64,000 nt of DNA from JACDAN01 sp963721345 (GTDB lineage Bacteria; Actinomycetota; Thermoleophilia; Gaiellales; Gaiellaceae). This document shows, piece after piece, positions 48,376-56,988 of the stretch (the stretch's first letter is position 1; each line of letters begins with the position of its first letter). A program made the position numbers and the translations under genes. The notes beneath the pieces were generated by a model that searched no databases, was not told the origin of the DNA, and worked only from the letters and a program-made list of their open reading frames with translations. Where the stretch lies: NCBI GenBank assembly GCA_963721345.1, contig CAVRIT010000001.1, positions 744,001 to 808,000 of the forward strand, written 5' to 3'.

Positions 48376-49457
48376 TTATGGGCCCTGCGGCTGGGCGGGG
48401 GCCAGACCTTGCTCCCGGCGATGGGCGAGCCACGCCAGCAGCAGAACCTGGATCGTCCCGGCCACGGGAATCGCCGCGAGAGCGCCGAGTACGCCGGCGA
48501 TCTTGGCGCCGATCAGCACCGAGATCAGGATGGCCAGCGGCGAGAGCTGAACGGTGCGGCTGTAGACGAGCGGCTGGAGCAGATGGTTCTCGACCTGCTG
48601 GTAGAGGATGAAGAAGATCAGGACGACGATCCCGGCGGGGATCGAGTGGATGAACGCGACGGTGCTGACGATGATCGCGGCCAGCGTCGCACCGGCCAGC
48701 GGGATCAGGTCGAGGATCGCCACGAGCACGCCGAGCGCAACCGCGTACGGAACTCCCATGATCAGCAGCACCACAGTCGACGTGATCCCCGCGATCACGC
48801 TGATCAGCAGGTTGCCGGTGACATAGCCGCCGACCGTCCGGTAGATGTCGAACGCCGATCCCGCGCCACGTGGCTCGTCGAGCCTTCCGGAAGCAGGCCG
48901 TAGATCCGGTCCATCCAGCGTGGCCCTTCGAGCAGCATGAAGAACGTCATGAACGCGATCGTCACGACGGCGACCACGAACGTCAGGACGCTCTTCGTGA
49001 CCGTGAGCGCGGTTCCCGAGATGCCGAGAATGCGGGCCGCGCCGCCTCCCTGCTCCACCGCCTCCCGGACGCGCTGCTCGAGCTCGTAGCGCTCGGCGAG
49101 GCGGCCCAGCGGTCCGCGCCCTTCCGAGATGTCGTTCACGTAGCCGGGCAGGGCCTCCCCGAAGCCGCGAGCCTCGTCGTACAGCGTCGGCACGAAGAGC
49201 GAGCCCAGCGCGATGATCGTGAGGATCGCGATCACGAACGTCACCGCCGCCGCCGCACCGCGGCGCGCGACCCCGCGCCGCTGGAAGAACTCCACCGCGG
49301 GGTTGAGCGCCAGGGCGAGGAAGATCGAGACGAGGATCCACGTCAGCACCTGCCGCGAGATCCAGATCGCGGCGAGGAGAATCGCGACCCCGAGGACGAT
49401 CGCGATCACCGCAAGGACCGTCCGCGGGCGGACGGTGACGATCCGCTCTTCGGGCAC
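48376..49457 (-). CDS. AI-2E-type (PerM family) permease, frameshifted
   Basis: About 360 residues after repair. N-terminal TMs (VLAVIAIVLGVAILLAAIWI, LTWILVSIFLALALNPAVEF), a central extracytoplasmic region, and C-terminal TMs with the family motif GVPYAVALGVLVAILDLIPL and YQQVENHLLQPLVYSRTV. A base is missing near 48883-48884: ...MDRIYGLLPEG in one frame continues as LDEPRGAGSAFDIYRTVGGY in another. The family includes quorum-signal and Na+/H+ exporters; the substrate is unknown. The start is uncertain; GTG 49457 gives a normal length. Confidence 0.88.
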
Positions 49458-49517
49458 CGAAGCGCAGGATTGCGGCTGCGTCGGACGGTCAACCCCGAAC
49501 GATGATGAAATGTAGGC

Positions 49518-49811
49518 GTGAGCCTGCGCGCCCAACCCGTCCAGGAGAGCGCGACGCTGCCGGACGGCCGTCCGGTCCTCATCCGGGTCGCGATTGCGAA
49601 CGACAGCTACATCCCGCGACGCGAGCAACACACTGTCGCGCTCGAGCTTCTGGTCGACGAGCGCGTCGAGGCGACCATCAACACGGTTCTCGACCCGACC
49701 CAGGTGAGCGAGGCCCGCCGTCTGGCACGCGAGGTGGCGGCGCGGCTGGAGTCGGGGGAGATGGAGCCGACCGCCGGTGCGATCGAGCCGCTGGCCGACA
49801 GGATGCTGTGA
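49518..49811 (+). CDS. Small protein of unknown function (97 aa)
   Basis: The GTG start gives MSLRAQPVQESATLPDGRPV, with a beta-rich N-terminal half and a helical C-terminus (EARRLAREVAARLESGEMEP). No family is recognised. Its stop overlaps the GTG of the cyclophilin gene (GTGA), so the two are probably translated together. Confidence 0.7.
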   Translation: MSLRAQPVQESATLPDGRPVLIRVAIANDSYIPRREQHTVALELLVDERVEATINTVLDPTQVSEARRLAREVAARLESGEMEPTAGAIEPLADRML

Positions 49812-50266
49812 GCAGCGCGACCCTTCACACGAGCGAGGGCGCGATCGAGCTGGAGCTCTATCCCGGCGAGGCGCCGAAGACCGTCGAGAACTTCGAGCGG
49901 CTGGCGCGGGACGGCTTCTACGACGGCGTGATCTTCCACCGCGTGATACCGGACTTCATGATCCAAGGCGGCGATCCGACCGGCACCGGATCGGGCGGCC
50001 CGGGCTACGAGTTCGAGGACGAGTTCAACGAGCACCGCGTCGTCCGCGGCGCGCTCGCGATGGCGAACGCCGGCCCGAACACGAACGGCAGCCAGTTCTT
50101 CATCGTCACGGCCGAGGCGTCGCCCTGGCTCGACGGCAAGCACACCGTCTTCGGCCGCGTCACGTCGGGGATGGACGTCATCGACCGGATCTCAGAGACG
50201 CCGACCGACGCGAACGACAAGCCGCTCACGCCGATCACGATCGAACGCGTCGAGCTCGGCGACTAG
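49808..50266 (+). CDS. Peptidyl-prolyl cis-trans isomerase, cyclophilin type
   Basis: 152 residues from GTG 49808. Cyclophilin active-site motifs FHRVIPDFMIQGGDPTGTGS, RGALAMANAGPNTNGSQFFI and WLDGKHTVFGRVTSGMDVID are intact. There is no signal peptide, so it is cytoplasmic. It speeds proline-limited folding. Confidence 0.95.
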   Translation: MSSATLHTSEGAIELELYPGEAPKTVENFERLARDGFYDGVIFHRVIPDFMIQGGDPTGTGSGGPGYEFEDEFNEHRVVRGALAMANAGPNTNGSQFFIVTAEASPWLDGKHTVFGRVTSGMDVIDRISETPTDANDKPLTPITIERVELGD

Positions 50267-50286
50267 TCGCGGCACAGAGCCGGCAG

Positions 50287-50357
50287 AGCGGGCGGCGGGG
50301 ATCGAACCCGCGCACATGGCTTGGAAGGCCAATGCTCTACCACTGAGCTACGCCCGC
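50287..50357 (-). tRNA. tRNA-Gly (TCC)
   Basis: Acceptor GCGGGCG/CGCCCGC, anticodon loop CTTCCAA, T arm GCGGG/CCCGC, discriminator U. CCA is not encoded. One pair at the end of the anticodon stem is a mismatch. Confidence 0.94.
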
Positions 50358-50380
50358 GAGCGGCTTCGTAGGGTAGCGCC

Positions 50381-51139
50381 ATCTCGCGCCCGGACCCTTA
50401 CTCCTGGTCGCTCCATCTCGAGGCGTCGCTGGCGATCGTGGCAGTTGCGGTCATCTACGTCGTCGCAGTGCGGCGACACCGGCCGGAACCGTGGCGAATC
50501 GCCGCGTTCGGGACCGGCTGCCTGCTGCTCCTCGCGACCGCCGTCACGCCGCTGGACGCGCTGACCTATCACCTGCTGACCGCCCACCTGTGGCAGAACG
50601 TGGTGCTCGCCGAGTGGGCTCCCGCGCTGCTCGTCCTTGGCATCCCGCCGGCGCTCGCCGGCGGGCTCACCGACAACCGGGCGGGGCGGTTTCTCACCCG
50701 CCCGCCGGTCGCGCTCGGGGTCTGGCTCGTCGCGTATTACCTCTGGCACCTCCCGGCCGCGTACGACGCCGCGCTGGAGCGCCCGGCGCTCCTGCATCTC
50801 GAGCACGCTTGCTATCTGGCGGCCGGTGTCCTGCTCTGGTGGCCCGTGTTCCAGGAAGCGCCGCACCGCCTCTCGCATGCCGCCCGAGCGTTGTACGTGT
50901 TCGCGGCATTCGTGCTCGCAAGCCCGATCGGCCTCCTCCTGGCGCTGCTGCCCGAGCCCGCCTATGACTGGTACGCGGTCGGCGGCGGCCTCTGGGGGCT
51001 CTCGCCGGAGGCAGACCAGCAGCTCGCCGGCGTGACGATGTCGGTCGAGCAGGCGATCGTGTTCTTCGCCGTCTTCGCCGTGTTCTTCTTTCGCTTCCTC
51101 GCCGAGGAGGAAGCGGGCGGCGCAGGCGCGGAAAGATAG
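50381..51139 (+). CDS. CtaG-like cytochrome c oxidase (caa3) assembly factor
   Basis: About 252 residues with seven TM segments. Typical CtaG_Cox motifs are LTAHLWQNVVLAEWAPALLV, VAYYLWHLPAAYDAALERP and LEHACYLAAGVLLWWPVFQE. The family helps assemble the Cu centre of haem-copper oxidases. The conserved N-terminus (ISRPDPYSWSLHLEASLAIV) reads back to ATC at 50381, with an in-frame stop just before; the first standard start is GTG 50438, which would drop 19 residues. The stop codon lies inside a perfect palindrome. Confidence 0.88.
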   Translation: MSRPDPYSWSLHLEASLAIVAVAVIYVVAVRRHRPEPWRIAAFGTGCLLLLATAVTPLDALTYHLLTAHLWQNVVLAEWAPALLVLGIPPALAGGLTDNRAGRFLTRPPVALGVWLVAYYLWHLPAAYDAALERPALLHLEHACYLAAGVLLWWPVFQEAPHRLSHAARALYVFAAFVLASPIGLLLALLPEPAYDWYAVGGGLWGLSPEADQQLAGVTMSVEQAIVFFAVFAVFFFRFLAEEEAGGAGAER

Positions 51140-51153
51140 GCCGATCGGCCTAT
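51136..51153. promoter_or_regulatory. Perfect 18-bp palindrome, possible operator or terminator
   Basis: The sequence ataggccgatcggcctat overlaps the CtaG stop codon and lies 40 bp before the PAS-protein gene. A close variant, ataggccgaccggcccat, occurs at 56928-56945 upstream of ispH. Two related sites near signalling genes suggest a regulator binding site; a simple GC hairpin is the alternative. Confidence 0.4.
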
Positions 51154-51193
51154 TGCGCTACCGGCAACCCGCTGAAAAGGTGAAGAGCCGCCC

Positions 51194-51664
51194 ATGGCCA
51201 GCCACCCAATTGCGCCCGTCGAGGCAGACGCACTACAGGAAACTCTCTTGGGAGAGGCGCTGGAGCATGCGCCCGTCGGGGCGCTCGTCCTCGACGAGGC
51301 CGGGCACTACCTCGCCGCGAACCGGATGGCCTGCCGGCTGACGGGCTACGCGCGCGCGGAGCTGCTCGCGTTGCGGCCCGCCGATCTCGCGGTCGACCCG
51401 TCGAACGTCGCCGAGACTCTCCGCTCGATGGCCTGCGGCGAGCTCGACCACGGCGAGGCGCGAATCCGCTGCAAGGACGGCCAGTGTGTCTCTGTCGAGT
51501 ACCGCGTGGGCGCGACGAGGAGCGGCGGGCTGCCTTTCTACGTGCTCGTCTTCTGGGAGCACGAAGCCGGCAAAGACCTAGTTCTCCCGAAGCGCGAACT
51601 TGCCCGCGCGAAGTGCCGCACGCTACGCTCGCATCAGCGTCGGGGTGTAGCTCAGCCTGGTTAG
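51194..51664 (+). CDS. Single PAS-domain protein; 3' end overlaps tRNA-Pro
   Basis: 156 residues. The PAS domain covers residues about 18-125: EHAPVGALVLDEAGHYLAAN, RMACRLTGYARAELLALRPA and VSVEYRVGATRSGGLPFYV. No output domain follows, so it is a stand-alone sensor or a regulator of a partner kinase. The last eight codons and the stop (TAG) lie within the tRNA-Pro gene on the same strand, an unusual overlap. Confidence 0.8.
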   Translation: MASHPIAPVEADALQETLLGEALEHAPVGALVLDEAGHYLAANRMACRLTGYARAELLALRPADLAVDPSNVAETLRSMACGELDHGEARIRCKDGQCVSVEYRVGATRSGGLPFYVLVFWEHEAGKDLVLPKRELARAKCRTLRSHQRRGVAQPG

Positions 51665-51715
51665 AGTGCTGCGTTTGGGACGCAGAAGTCGCCGGTTCGA
51701 ATCCGGCCACCCCGA
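51641..51715 (+). tRNA. tRNA-Pro (TGG)
   Basis: Acceptor CGGGGTG/CACCCCG, D arm GCTC/GAGT, anticodon stem TGCGT/ACGCA region with loop TTTGGGA, T arm GCCGG/CCGGC, discriminator A. CCA is not encoded. Its first 24 bases are shared with the end of the PAS frame. Confidence 0.95.
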
Positions 51716-51905
51716 TTCATCGACGGCCAGGGTGGTACTTCTGGTGACTTGCGCCTAGAGGCGCTTACCACTCAAAACTCGGACTGACCCGAGCCGTCGT
51801 CGTGCTTCGTATGATCTTTCTGCCGCAAACTGCGCTCTAACTGCGTTTCGGATCCCCCACTTCGGGTAGTCGGCGTCCTCCAGGTGTGGCAGAATCCCCG
51901 ACTTC

Positions 51906-52430
51906 GTGGAGCGGGGGGGCCGCACACTCTTCGCCCTGTTGTGCTTGGGCATTGCATGTCTCGGGTTCGCACCCGGGGCGTCGCCGAGTCTCGGGTTGGC
52001 GCCCGGGGCGCCGTCGGCGGACGTCGCCGAGGCCCGGCTGCTTTCCGTCCAGGAGCAGAGCCTGCTCCAAGCGATCAACCACGCGCGGATGACGCGCGGA
52101 CTGCCGGCGCTGCGCATCGGCGTGAGGCTTCAGGCCGCGGCGCGAGCCCATTCCCGCGCCATGGCCCGCAGCGGATCCTTCACGCACGGCAACTGGTACC
52201 AGCGTCTGCGGAGGCACGGGGTCAGGGGCCGAGCGCTCGGCGAGACGATCGCCTGGGGCGTCGGCGTCGACGGGACCGCTGCCGCGATCGTCGGGATGTG
52301 GCTCTCGAGCCCGCCGCACCGGGAGACGCTCCTGCGACGCGGGTTCCGACGCATCGGCGTCGGTGTGGCGGTTGGCAGCATGGGCGGCTTCCCGGGCGCC
52401 AACGTCGCCACCGCAGATTTCGCCAGCTAG
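51906..52430 (+). CDS. Secreted CAP-domain (SCP/YkwD-like) protein 2
   Basis: 174 residues. The signal peptide MERGGRTLFALLCLGIACLG is followed by a short linker and a CAP domain (about 45-174) with QAAARAHSRAMARSGSFTHG, LGETIAWGVGVDG and WLSSPPHRETLLRRGFRRIG, keeping the two His and the Glu of the CAP cavity. It is shorter than the protein at 47688-48305 but has the same fold. The 190 bp upstream (51716-51905) shows no gene. Confidence 0.9.
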   Translation: MERGGRTLFALLCLGIACLGFAPGASPSLGLAPGAPSADVAEARLLSVQEQSLLQAINHARMTRGLPALRIGVRLQAAARAHSRAMARSGSFTHGNWYQRLRRHGVRGRALGETIAWGVGVDGTAAAIVGMWLSSPPHRETLLRRGFRRIGVGVAVGSMGGFPGANVATADFAS

Positions 52431-52446
52431 CTCGCCGCGCTCGCTT

Positions 52447-52472
52447 CGCTGAAAATCTCACGATTTTCAGCG
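52447..52472. terminator. Bidirectional-type hairpin after the CAP gene
   Basis: A perfect 11-bp stem cgctgaaaatc / gattttcagcg with loop tcac lies 17 bases after the CAP stop and about 120 bp from the response-regulator stop. The A/T-rich stem middle and convergent setting suggest termination for both strands. Confidence 0.5.
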
Positions 52473-52540
52473 ACCGTATGAAGCCGGGCGGCGCTCCGCG
52501 CCGCGCGGCCCACGCGCTCACGCCGGGCTCCTTCACCATT

Positions 52541-52580
52541 AGCCGCGGAGTGCGGGCCGGGCAAAGCCCGTCCCGCGGCT
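52541..52580. other. Nested GC-rich hairpin near response-regulator 3' end
   Basis: The outer arms agccgcgg / ccgcggct enclose an inner cgggc-aaa-gcccg stem. It lies about 10 bases downstream of the response-regulator stop and could serve as its terminator or RNA-stability element. Confidence 0.4.
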
Positions 52581-52588
52581 GTCAGGAG

Positions 52589-53023
52589 CTACTCGACCAG
52601 TAGATTCCTTAACTCTGCGATTTTTTCGCGGCGGAGGTCGTCCCGTTCGCCTCGGCGGACCCGTTCCAGCAAGTCCTCGACCACTGTGGCGAGCTCGGTC
52701 GGGTTGAACGGCTTCGTGATGTAGTCGACGCCGCCGAGCTCGAGGCCCCGCGCGCGATCGCGGAGCTCGGCGCGTGCGGTCAGGAAGACGAGGGGGATCT
52801 CGCTCGTGGACTGGTCGTCGAACAGGCGCTCGGCGACCTCCCAGCCGTCCATACCCGGCATCATCACGTCCAGGAGGACCACGTCCGGCTTCTCGGCGCG
52901 CGCGAGCTCGAGGCCCGACTCGCCGTCGGCCGCCTCGAGCACCTCGATCTTCTCCGCCTCCAGGTTGACCCGGCAGAGCAGCCTGATCGGCGCCTCGTCG
53001 TCGATGACGAGGACCTTGGTCAC
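52589..53023 (-). CDS. Single-domain response regulator
   Basis: 144 residues from GTG 53023. The receiver domain has the acidic pair in VLVIDDEAP, the phospho-accepting Asp in VVLLDVMMPGMDGWEVAERL, Thr in FLTARAELRD and Lys in ITKPFNPTEL. The C-terminal tail (ERVRRGERDDLRREKIAELR) is a short helix, not a DNA-binding domain, so output is probably by protein interaction. The start overlaps the stop of the large histidine kinase (GTGA). Confidence 0.95.
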   Translation of the reverse strand: MTKVLVIDDEAPIRLLCRVNLEAEKIEVLEAADGESGLELARAEKPDVVLLDVMMPGMDGWEVAERLFDDQSTSEIPLVFLTARAELRDRARGLELGGVDYITKPFNPTELATVVEDLLERVRRGERDDLRREKIAELRNLLVE

Positions 53024-56000
53024 TTCTCGACCTCCGTCGGCAACTCGAAGACGAAGCTCGCGCCGCGCTCTGCCTCTGCGTCCATCCAGAGCCGGCCGCC
53101 CATCGCCGACGCAAGCCCGCGCGCGATGAACAGGCCGAGCCCCGTGCCGCCCGCGTACGAATCGTCGGAGCTTGCGCTGTAGAACTTCCTGAAGATGCGT
53201 TCCTGTTCTCCAACGGGGACGCCTGATCCTTCGTCGACGACGCGAACCTGAACCGCATCCTGCGTCCTCCGCGCCGCGACGGTGACCGTCCCGCCCTGCG
53301 GTGAGTACTTCACCGCGTTGTCGACGAGGTTGGTGAGGATCTGGCGAACCTTCTCGCGGTCGGCCGCCGCGTCCAGCGGCTCCTCGGGCACGTCGATCAC
53401 GAACCGCCGGCCGTTCACGACCTCGCGCTGCGCGCTGGAGACGACGTCGGTGACCACGTCGCGCAGGTCCGTCCGGGTCAGCTGCACCTGGAGGTCGCCC
53501 GCCTCGAGCCTCGCGACGCTCAGCAGGGCGTCGACGATGCCGGTGAGGCGCTGCGCCTCGGTCGCGATGTAATTCAGGAACGTTTGCCGCTCCTCGTCGC
53601 CGAATGCGATGTCCTGCCGCAGAAGCGTCTCGGCGAAGCCGTAGATCGAGGTGAGCGGCGCGCGCAGCTCGTGCGAGACCGTCGAGACGAAGCCCGACTT
53701 GAGCTCCTCGACGAGATGGTCGGCAGAGACGTCCCGGAATGCGTAGATGCGGCCGGCGACGGCACCCGCCGGGTCTCGCATGACGGCCTCGCTCACCGAC
53801 AGCCAGAGCTCTTCCTCGCCGCGCTGGAGCTGGATCATGCCCCTCCCCTCCTCCGAGGTCCCGTCGGGGTCGAGGCTCCCCTGGAGGACGTCGGCGGGCG
53901 CACGGCCGAGCGCCTCGGAGGCCGAGACGCCGGTGATCTGCTCGGCCGCCGCGTTCCAGAGCACGACGTGCCCGTCGCGGTCCACGGCGACGATGCCGTC
54001 GGCGACGTTCCCGAGGATCGCCAGGCTGCGTTCGCGCTCGAGCACGACTCGCTGGTACAGCTCCGCGTTCGAGAGGAATGCGGACGCGTTGGCGGCCAGT
54101 GCTGCGATCGCCTCGACTTCTTCCTCCCGCCAGTTCCGGGCTTCGCGGGCGTAGACCGCGAGCACGCCGTGGATGCCACCCTCCGGGCCCAGGAGCGGTG
54201 CGCCGAGGAAGGCGCGGTGACCGGCCTCGATCATCGGGTCCGCTGCGGCGTGCACACGGTCGACGTTTCCCAGGACGACGGGCGCGCGCGCCTGGACCAC
54301 TTCGCCGACCAGGTCGCCGACCACCGACGCCCGAGCACCGAGCGCTCCCTCGGCCTCGGGGCCATGCGCCGCGCTGACGACCAGCTCGTCGCCCTCGAGC
54401 AGGCTGACTGCGGCCGCGTCTGCGTCGACCAGGTCCGGCGCCTGTTGCACGATCTCTTCGAGGATCGCCTCGGGGTCGAGCTCGGTGGCGAGACGGGAGC
54501 CGGTCTTGGCGAGCTGCTGGGCGATCGCGCGGGACTTCCGCTCCAGCTCGTAGAGCTCGGCGCGCTCGAGTGCGCCGCGCGCCGCGGCTGCGAGGTTGTT
54601 CGCGAGCTCGACCTCGTCGTCGCTCAGCCGCTGCTCCTCGGCAAAGAAGACGAGCCCCAGCCCCGGCAGGTCGCGACGGGGCGCCTCGACCGGGACTGCG
54701 AGCAGCGACGTGAAGCCGGCGTCGCGGGCGAGCGCCTGCCACTCCTCGTCGAACCGATCGTCGTTCTCGACGCTGCCGGCGGCGAGAACGCGCCGACGGC
54801 GCGCCGCGTCGAGGAGCGGCGTCGATCCCAGCCCGGCGGCGAGGAAGTCGGCGAGGCTCTCGGGAAGCTCGTAGGCTCCGGCGAGCCGTAGGTCGGAAGG
54901 CTCGGGCATCAGCACCGCGGCGAACGACCCTCCCAGTGCGTCGCTCGCGGCCTGCGCGACGGCGTCCAGCGTCTCGGTAAGCGAGAGCGGCTCGGAGAGA
55001 ACGGAGGCGATCCGGAAGAACCCGCGCTGGATGCGCACCTGCCGGGCGCTCTGCTCGATGCTCGCAACGTTGCGCAGGGCGACGGAGCCGAGGTTGGCAA
55101 AGGCCTCGAGCACCTCGCCGTCCTCGGGGCTGAACGTCCTCGACTCGTCGCGAGTGCCGACGCCGATCACGCCTCGGACCTCCCCCCACCACGTCATCGG
55201 GGCGACCATCGCGGCCGCGAACCCCTCGTACGCAGGGTGCGGCGGGTCGACGTCTGTGTACTCGCCCGAGATCGCGGCGCGACCTCGGCGCATCGCCTCG
55301 CCGGCCAAGGCCCGCTCCGCGGGAAACTCGTACTCGATCAGCTCCGCAGGCAACCCGTACACCGCGGCGCAGCGGAGAACGCCACGGCGGGAATCGAGCA
55401 GGTAGCAATCCGCCGCGCTCGCATCGAGCAGCTTCGTCACCTCGACCACTAGCCGCTGCAGGACGGTCTCGACCTTGAGCTCGCTCGTCATCACCTGGGC
55501 GGCCTGGACGAGCGCGGTCTGGCGATCGAGGCGCTTCTGGTTCTCCTCGAGGAGCTGCCCGGTGTGCAGGGCGAGGCCGACCTCCCGCGCGACCGCCTCG
55601 GCCAGCGAGGTCTCGGCGGGGCTCCAGCGGTGCGGCTCTCGCCGGTGGAGCCCGAACGCCCCGATTGCGCGGTCGAAGACGAGGATCGGCACGGCAAGCA
55701 CCGCACGCGCGCCGAGGTTGACGAGGGTCTCGACGCCACCGAGCTTGGGGTCGGCGAGCTCGGGCGCGTCGGTGACGTCGTCGACGGCCACGGTGCGGCG
55801 CTCTTTGAGTGCGAGGTTGGTGACCGGCAGATTGGGCGCGGCGTCCGCGATCGGCTGCACGCCCGGCGCGTCCCACTCGGCGCGGATCGGCGTCGACTCG
55901 CCGGGCTGGCCGAGCCGAATGAAACAGCGCGTGAGCCCCAGCGCCTTCCCGGTCTCCTCGACCGCGATGCGCAGGACCGCTTCGATGTCGTGCTCGGAGC

Positions 56001-56754
56001 GAACCTTCCGGCCGATCGAGGCGACAAGTCGCTCCCGCTCGATCGCCTCCTCCAACTGGACCGCCGACCGCGTCCGCTCGAGCGCGAGCGCCGACTCGGC
56101 GGCAAGAGCCTCGAGCACCGAAATTTGGTCCACGGGGAACGGCCGCCGCGTGCGCGTCGTCGCGGCGACGAGCACCGCGATCACGCGGTCGCCGTAGACG
56201 AGCGGGACGAACGCGGCGCTCTTCGCCCCGACGCGGTCGGCCAGCCGGCGGTTCACGCGCGGCGACGACTCCACGTCGTAGATCGTCAGCGGCGCGGCTT
56301 CGAACACCACGCTCGCGATCGCCGACGGCTCGTTCTCGAGGTCGATCGTCACCGACGTCCACCAGTCGAGGTCTGCGCCCTCCCCGCGCGCGTACAGCCC
56401 CCGCGCTTCTTTCCCGTCCTCGCTGATCAGGGCGAGAGCGGCGAACTCGACCTGCAGCAGTGTCACGACCTCGTGCAGGAGGACCCGCGCGATCGCGTCG
56501 GGCTGGTCGGCCTGAGACAAGCTCGCCGACAGCGACGTCACCGAGTCGAGGCTCTCGCTACCGGAAGAGCGGCGCGGCTCGTCAGGCGGCGGCTCACGCT
56601 CCTCCGGCTCGACGGCCGGCTCAGGCGGGGACTGTGCCGTCCGGTGCCGGTACAGCGCCAGCAGCAGGACGGCCAGGGCGAAGATGCCAGCCGCCAGCCC
56701 CAGCAGCGCGTAGCCGAGGGTCGCGGCGGCGACCGGAGACGCGGTGAGCAACAC
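53020..56754 (-). CDS. Large hybrid-sensor histidine kinase: TM, about five GAF, PAS, HisKA, HATPase
   Basis: 1244 residues from GTG 56754. There is one TM near the N-terminus (LGYALLGLAAGIFALAVLLL), then five consecutive GAF-like modules between about 85 and 880, a PAS domain (about 890-1000, ADGIVAVDRDGHVVLWNAAA), HisKA with the His in SGFVSTVSHELRAPLTSIYG, and HATPase with NLVDNAVKYS and GGTGLGLFIARGLA. The array of GAFs suggests several ligand inputs (cyclic nucleotides, haem or small molecules). It is co-translated with the response regulator and divergent from ispH. Confidence 0.93.
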   Translation of the reverse strand: MLLTASPVAAATLGYALLGLAAGIFALAVLLLALYRHRTAQSPPEPAVEPEEREPPPDEPRRSSGSESLDSVTSLSASLSQADQPDAIARVLLHEVVTLLQVEFAALALISEDGKEARGLYARGEGADLDWWTSVTIDLENEPSAIASVVFEAAPLTIYDVESSPRVNRRLADRVGAKSAAFVPLVYGDRVIAVLVAATTRTRRPFPVDQISVLEALAAESALALERTRSAVQLEEAIERERLVASIGRKVRSEHDIEAVLRIAVEETGKALGLTRCFIRLGQPGESTPIRAEWDAPGVQPIADAAPNLPVTNLALKERRTVAVDDVTDAPELADPKLGGVETLVNLGARAVLAVPILVFDRAIGAFGLHRREPHRWSPAETSLAEAVAREVGLALHTGQLLEENQKRLDRQTALVQAAQVMTSELKVETVLQRLVVEVTKLLDASAADCYLLDSRRGVLRCAAVYGLPAELIEYEFPAERALAGEAMRRGRAAISGEYTDVDPPHPAYEGFAAAMVAPMTWWGEVRGVIGVGTRDESRTFSPEDGEVLEAFANLGSVALRNVASIEQSARQVRIQRGFFRIASVLSEPLSLTETLDAVAQAASDALGGSFAAVLMPEPSDLRLAGAYELPESLADFLAAGLGSTPLLDAARRRRVLAAGSVENDDRFDEEWQALARDAGFTSLLAVPVEAPRRDLPGLGLVFFAEEQRLSDDEVELANNLAAAARGALERAELYELERKSRAIAQQLAKTGSRLATELDPEAILEEIVQQAPDLVDADAAAVSLLEGDELVVSAAHGPEAEGALGARASVVGDLVGEVVQARAPVVLGNVDRVHAAADPMIEAGHRAFLGAPLLGPEGGIHGVLAVYAREARNWREEEVEAIAALAANASAFLSNAELYQRVVLERERSLAILGNVADGIVAVDRDGHVVLWNAAAEQITGVSASEALGRAPADVLQGSLDPDGTSEEGRGMIQLQRGEEELWLSVSEAVMRDPAGAVAGRIYAFRDVSADHLVEELKSGFVSTVSHELRAPLTSIYGFAETLLRQDIAFGDEERQTFLNYIATEAQRLTGIVDALLSVARLEAGDLQVQLTRTDLRDVVTDVVSSAQREVVNGRRFVIDVPEEPLDAAADREKVRQILTNLVDNAVKYSPQGGTVTVAARRTQDAVQVRVVDEGSGVPVGEQERIFRKFYSASSDDSYAGGTGLGLFIARGLASAMGGRLWMDAEAERGASFVFELPTEVEK

Positions 56755-56988
56755 CTCTCTCGATGATACGGCGAGATGCGGCGGCGCGATACGAGGGAGG
56801 CCCGCCGCTCGGGGGGGTCGGTGCGGCGGGCGCTCCCCAGTGCTCACCGCGGATCGTGGCCAGGTACGCGCCCGCGGTTCGCGTCGCCCAGTGGGGATGA
56901 CGCTACCCCCGCCGGGGGGAAATTCCAATAGGCCGACCGGCCCATCTTTCAAAGCCAGAAAAAGGCGGGAGAACGGCCCGGGGCTACG
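56755..56988. promoter_or_regulatory. Divergent intergenic region between the kinase and ispH
   Basis: This 234-bp gap must hold promoters for both directions. Visible features are a hairpin ccccc-gcc-ggggg at 56906-56918 and the imperfect palindrome ataggccgaccggcccat at 56928-56945, similar to the perfect one at 51136-51153. No clear -35/-10 pair could be assigned. Confidence 0.5.

Noticed and set aside
53024..56362. Apparent long upstream extension of the response-regulator frame
   Set aside because: The upstream part is an alternative frame of the histidine kinase; the receiver domain itself begins at GTG 53023.
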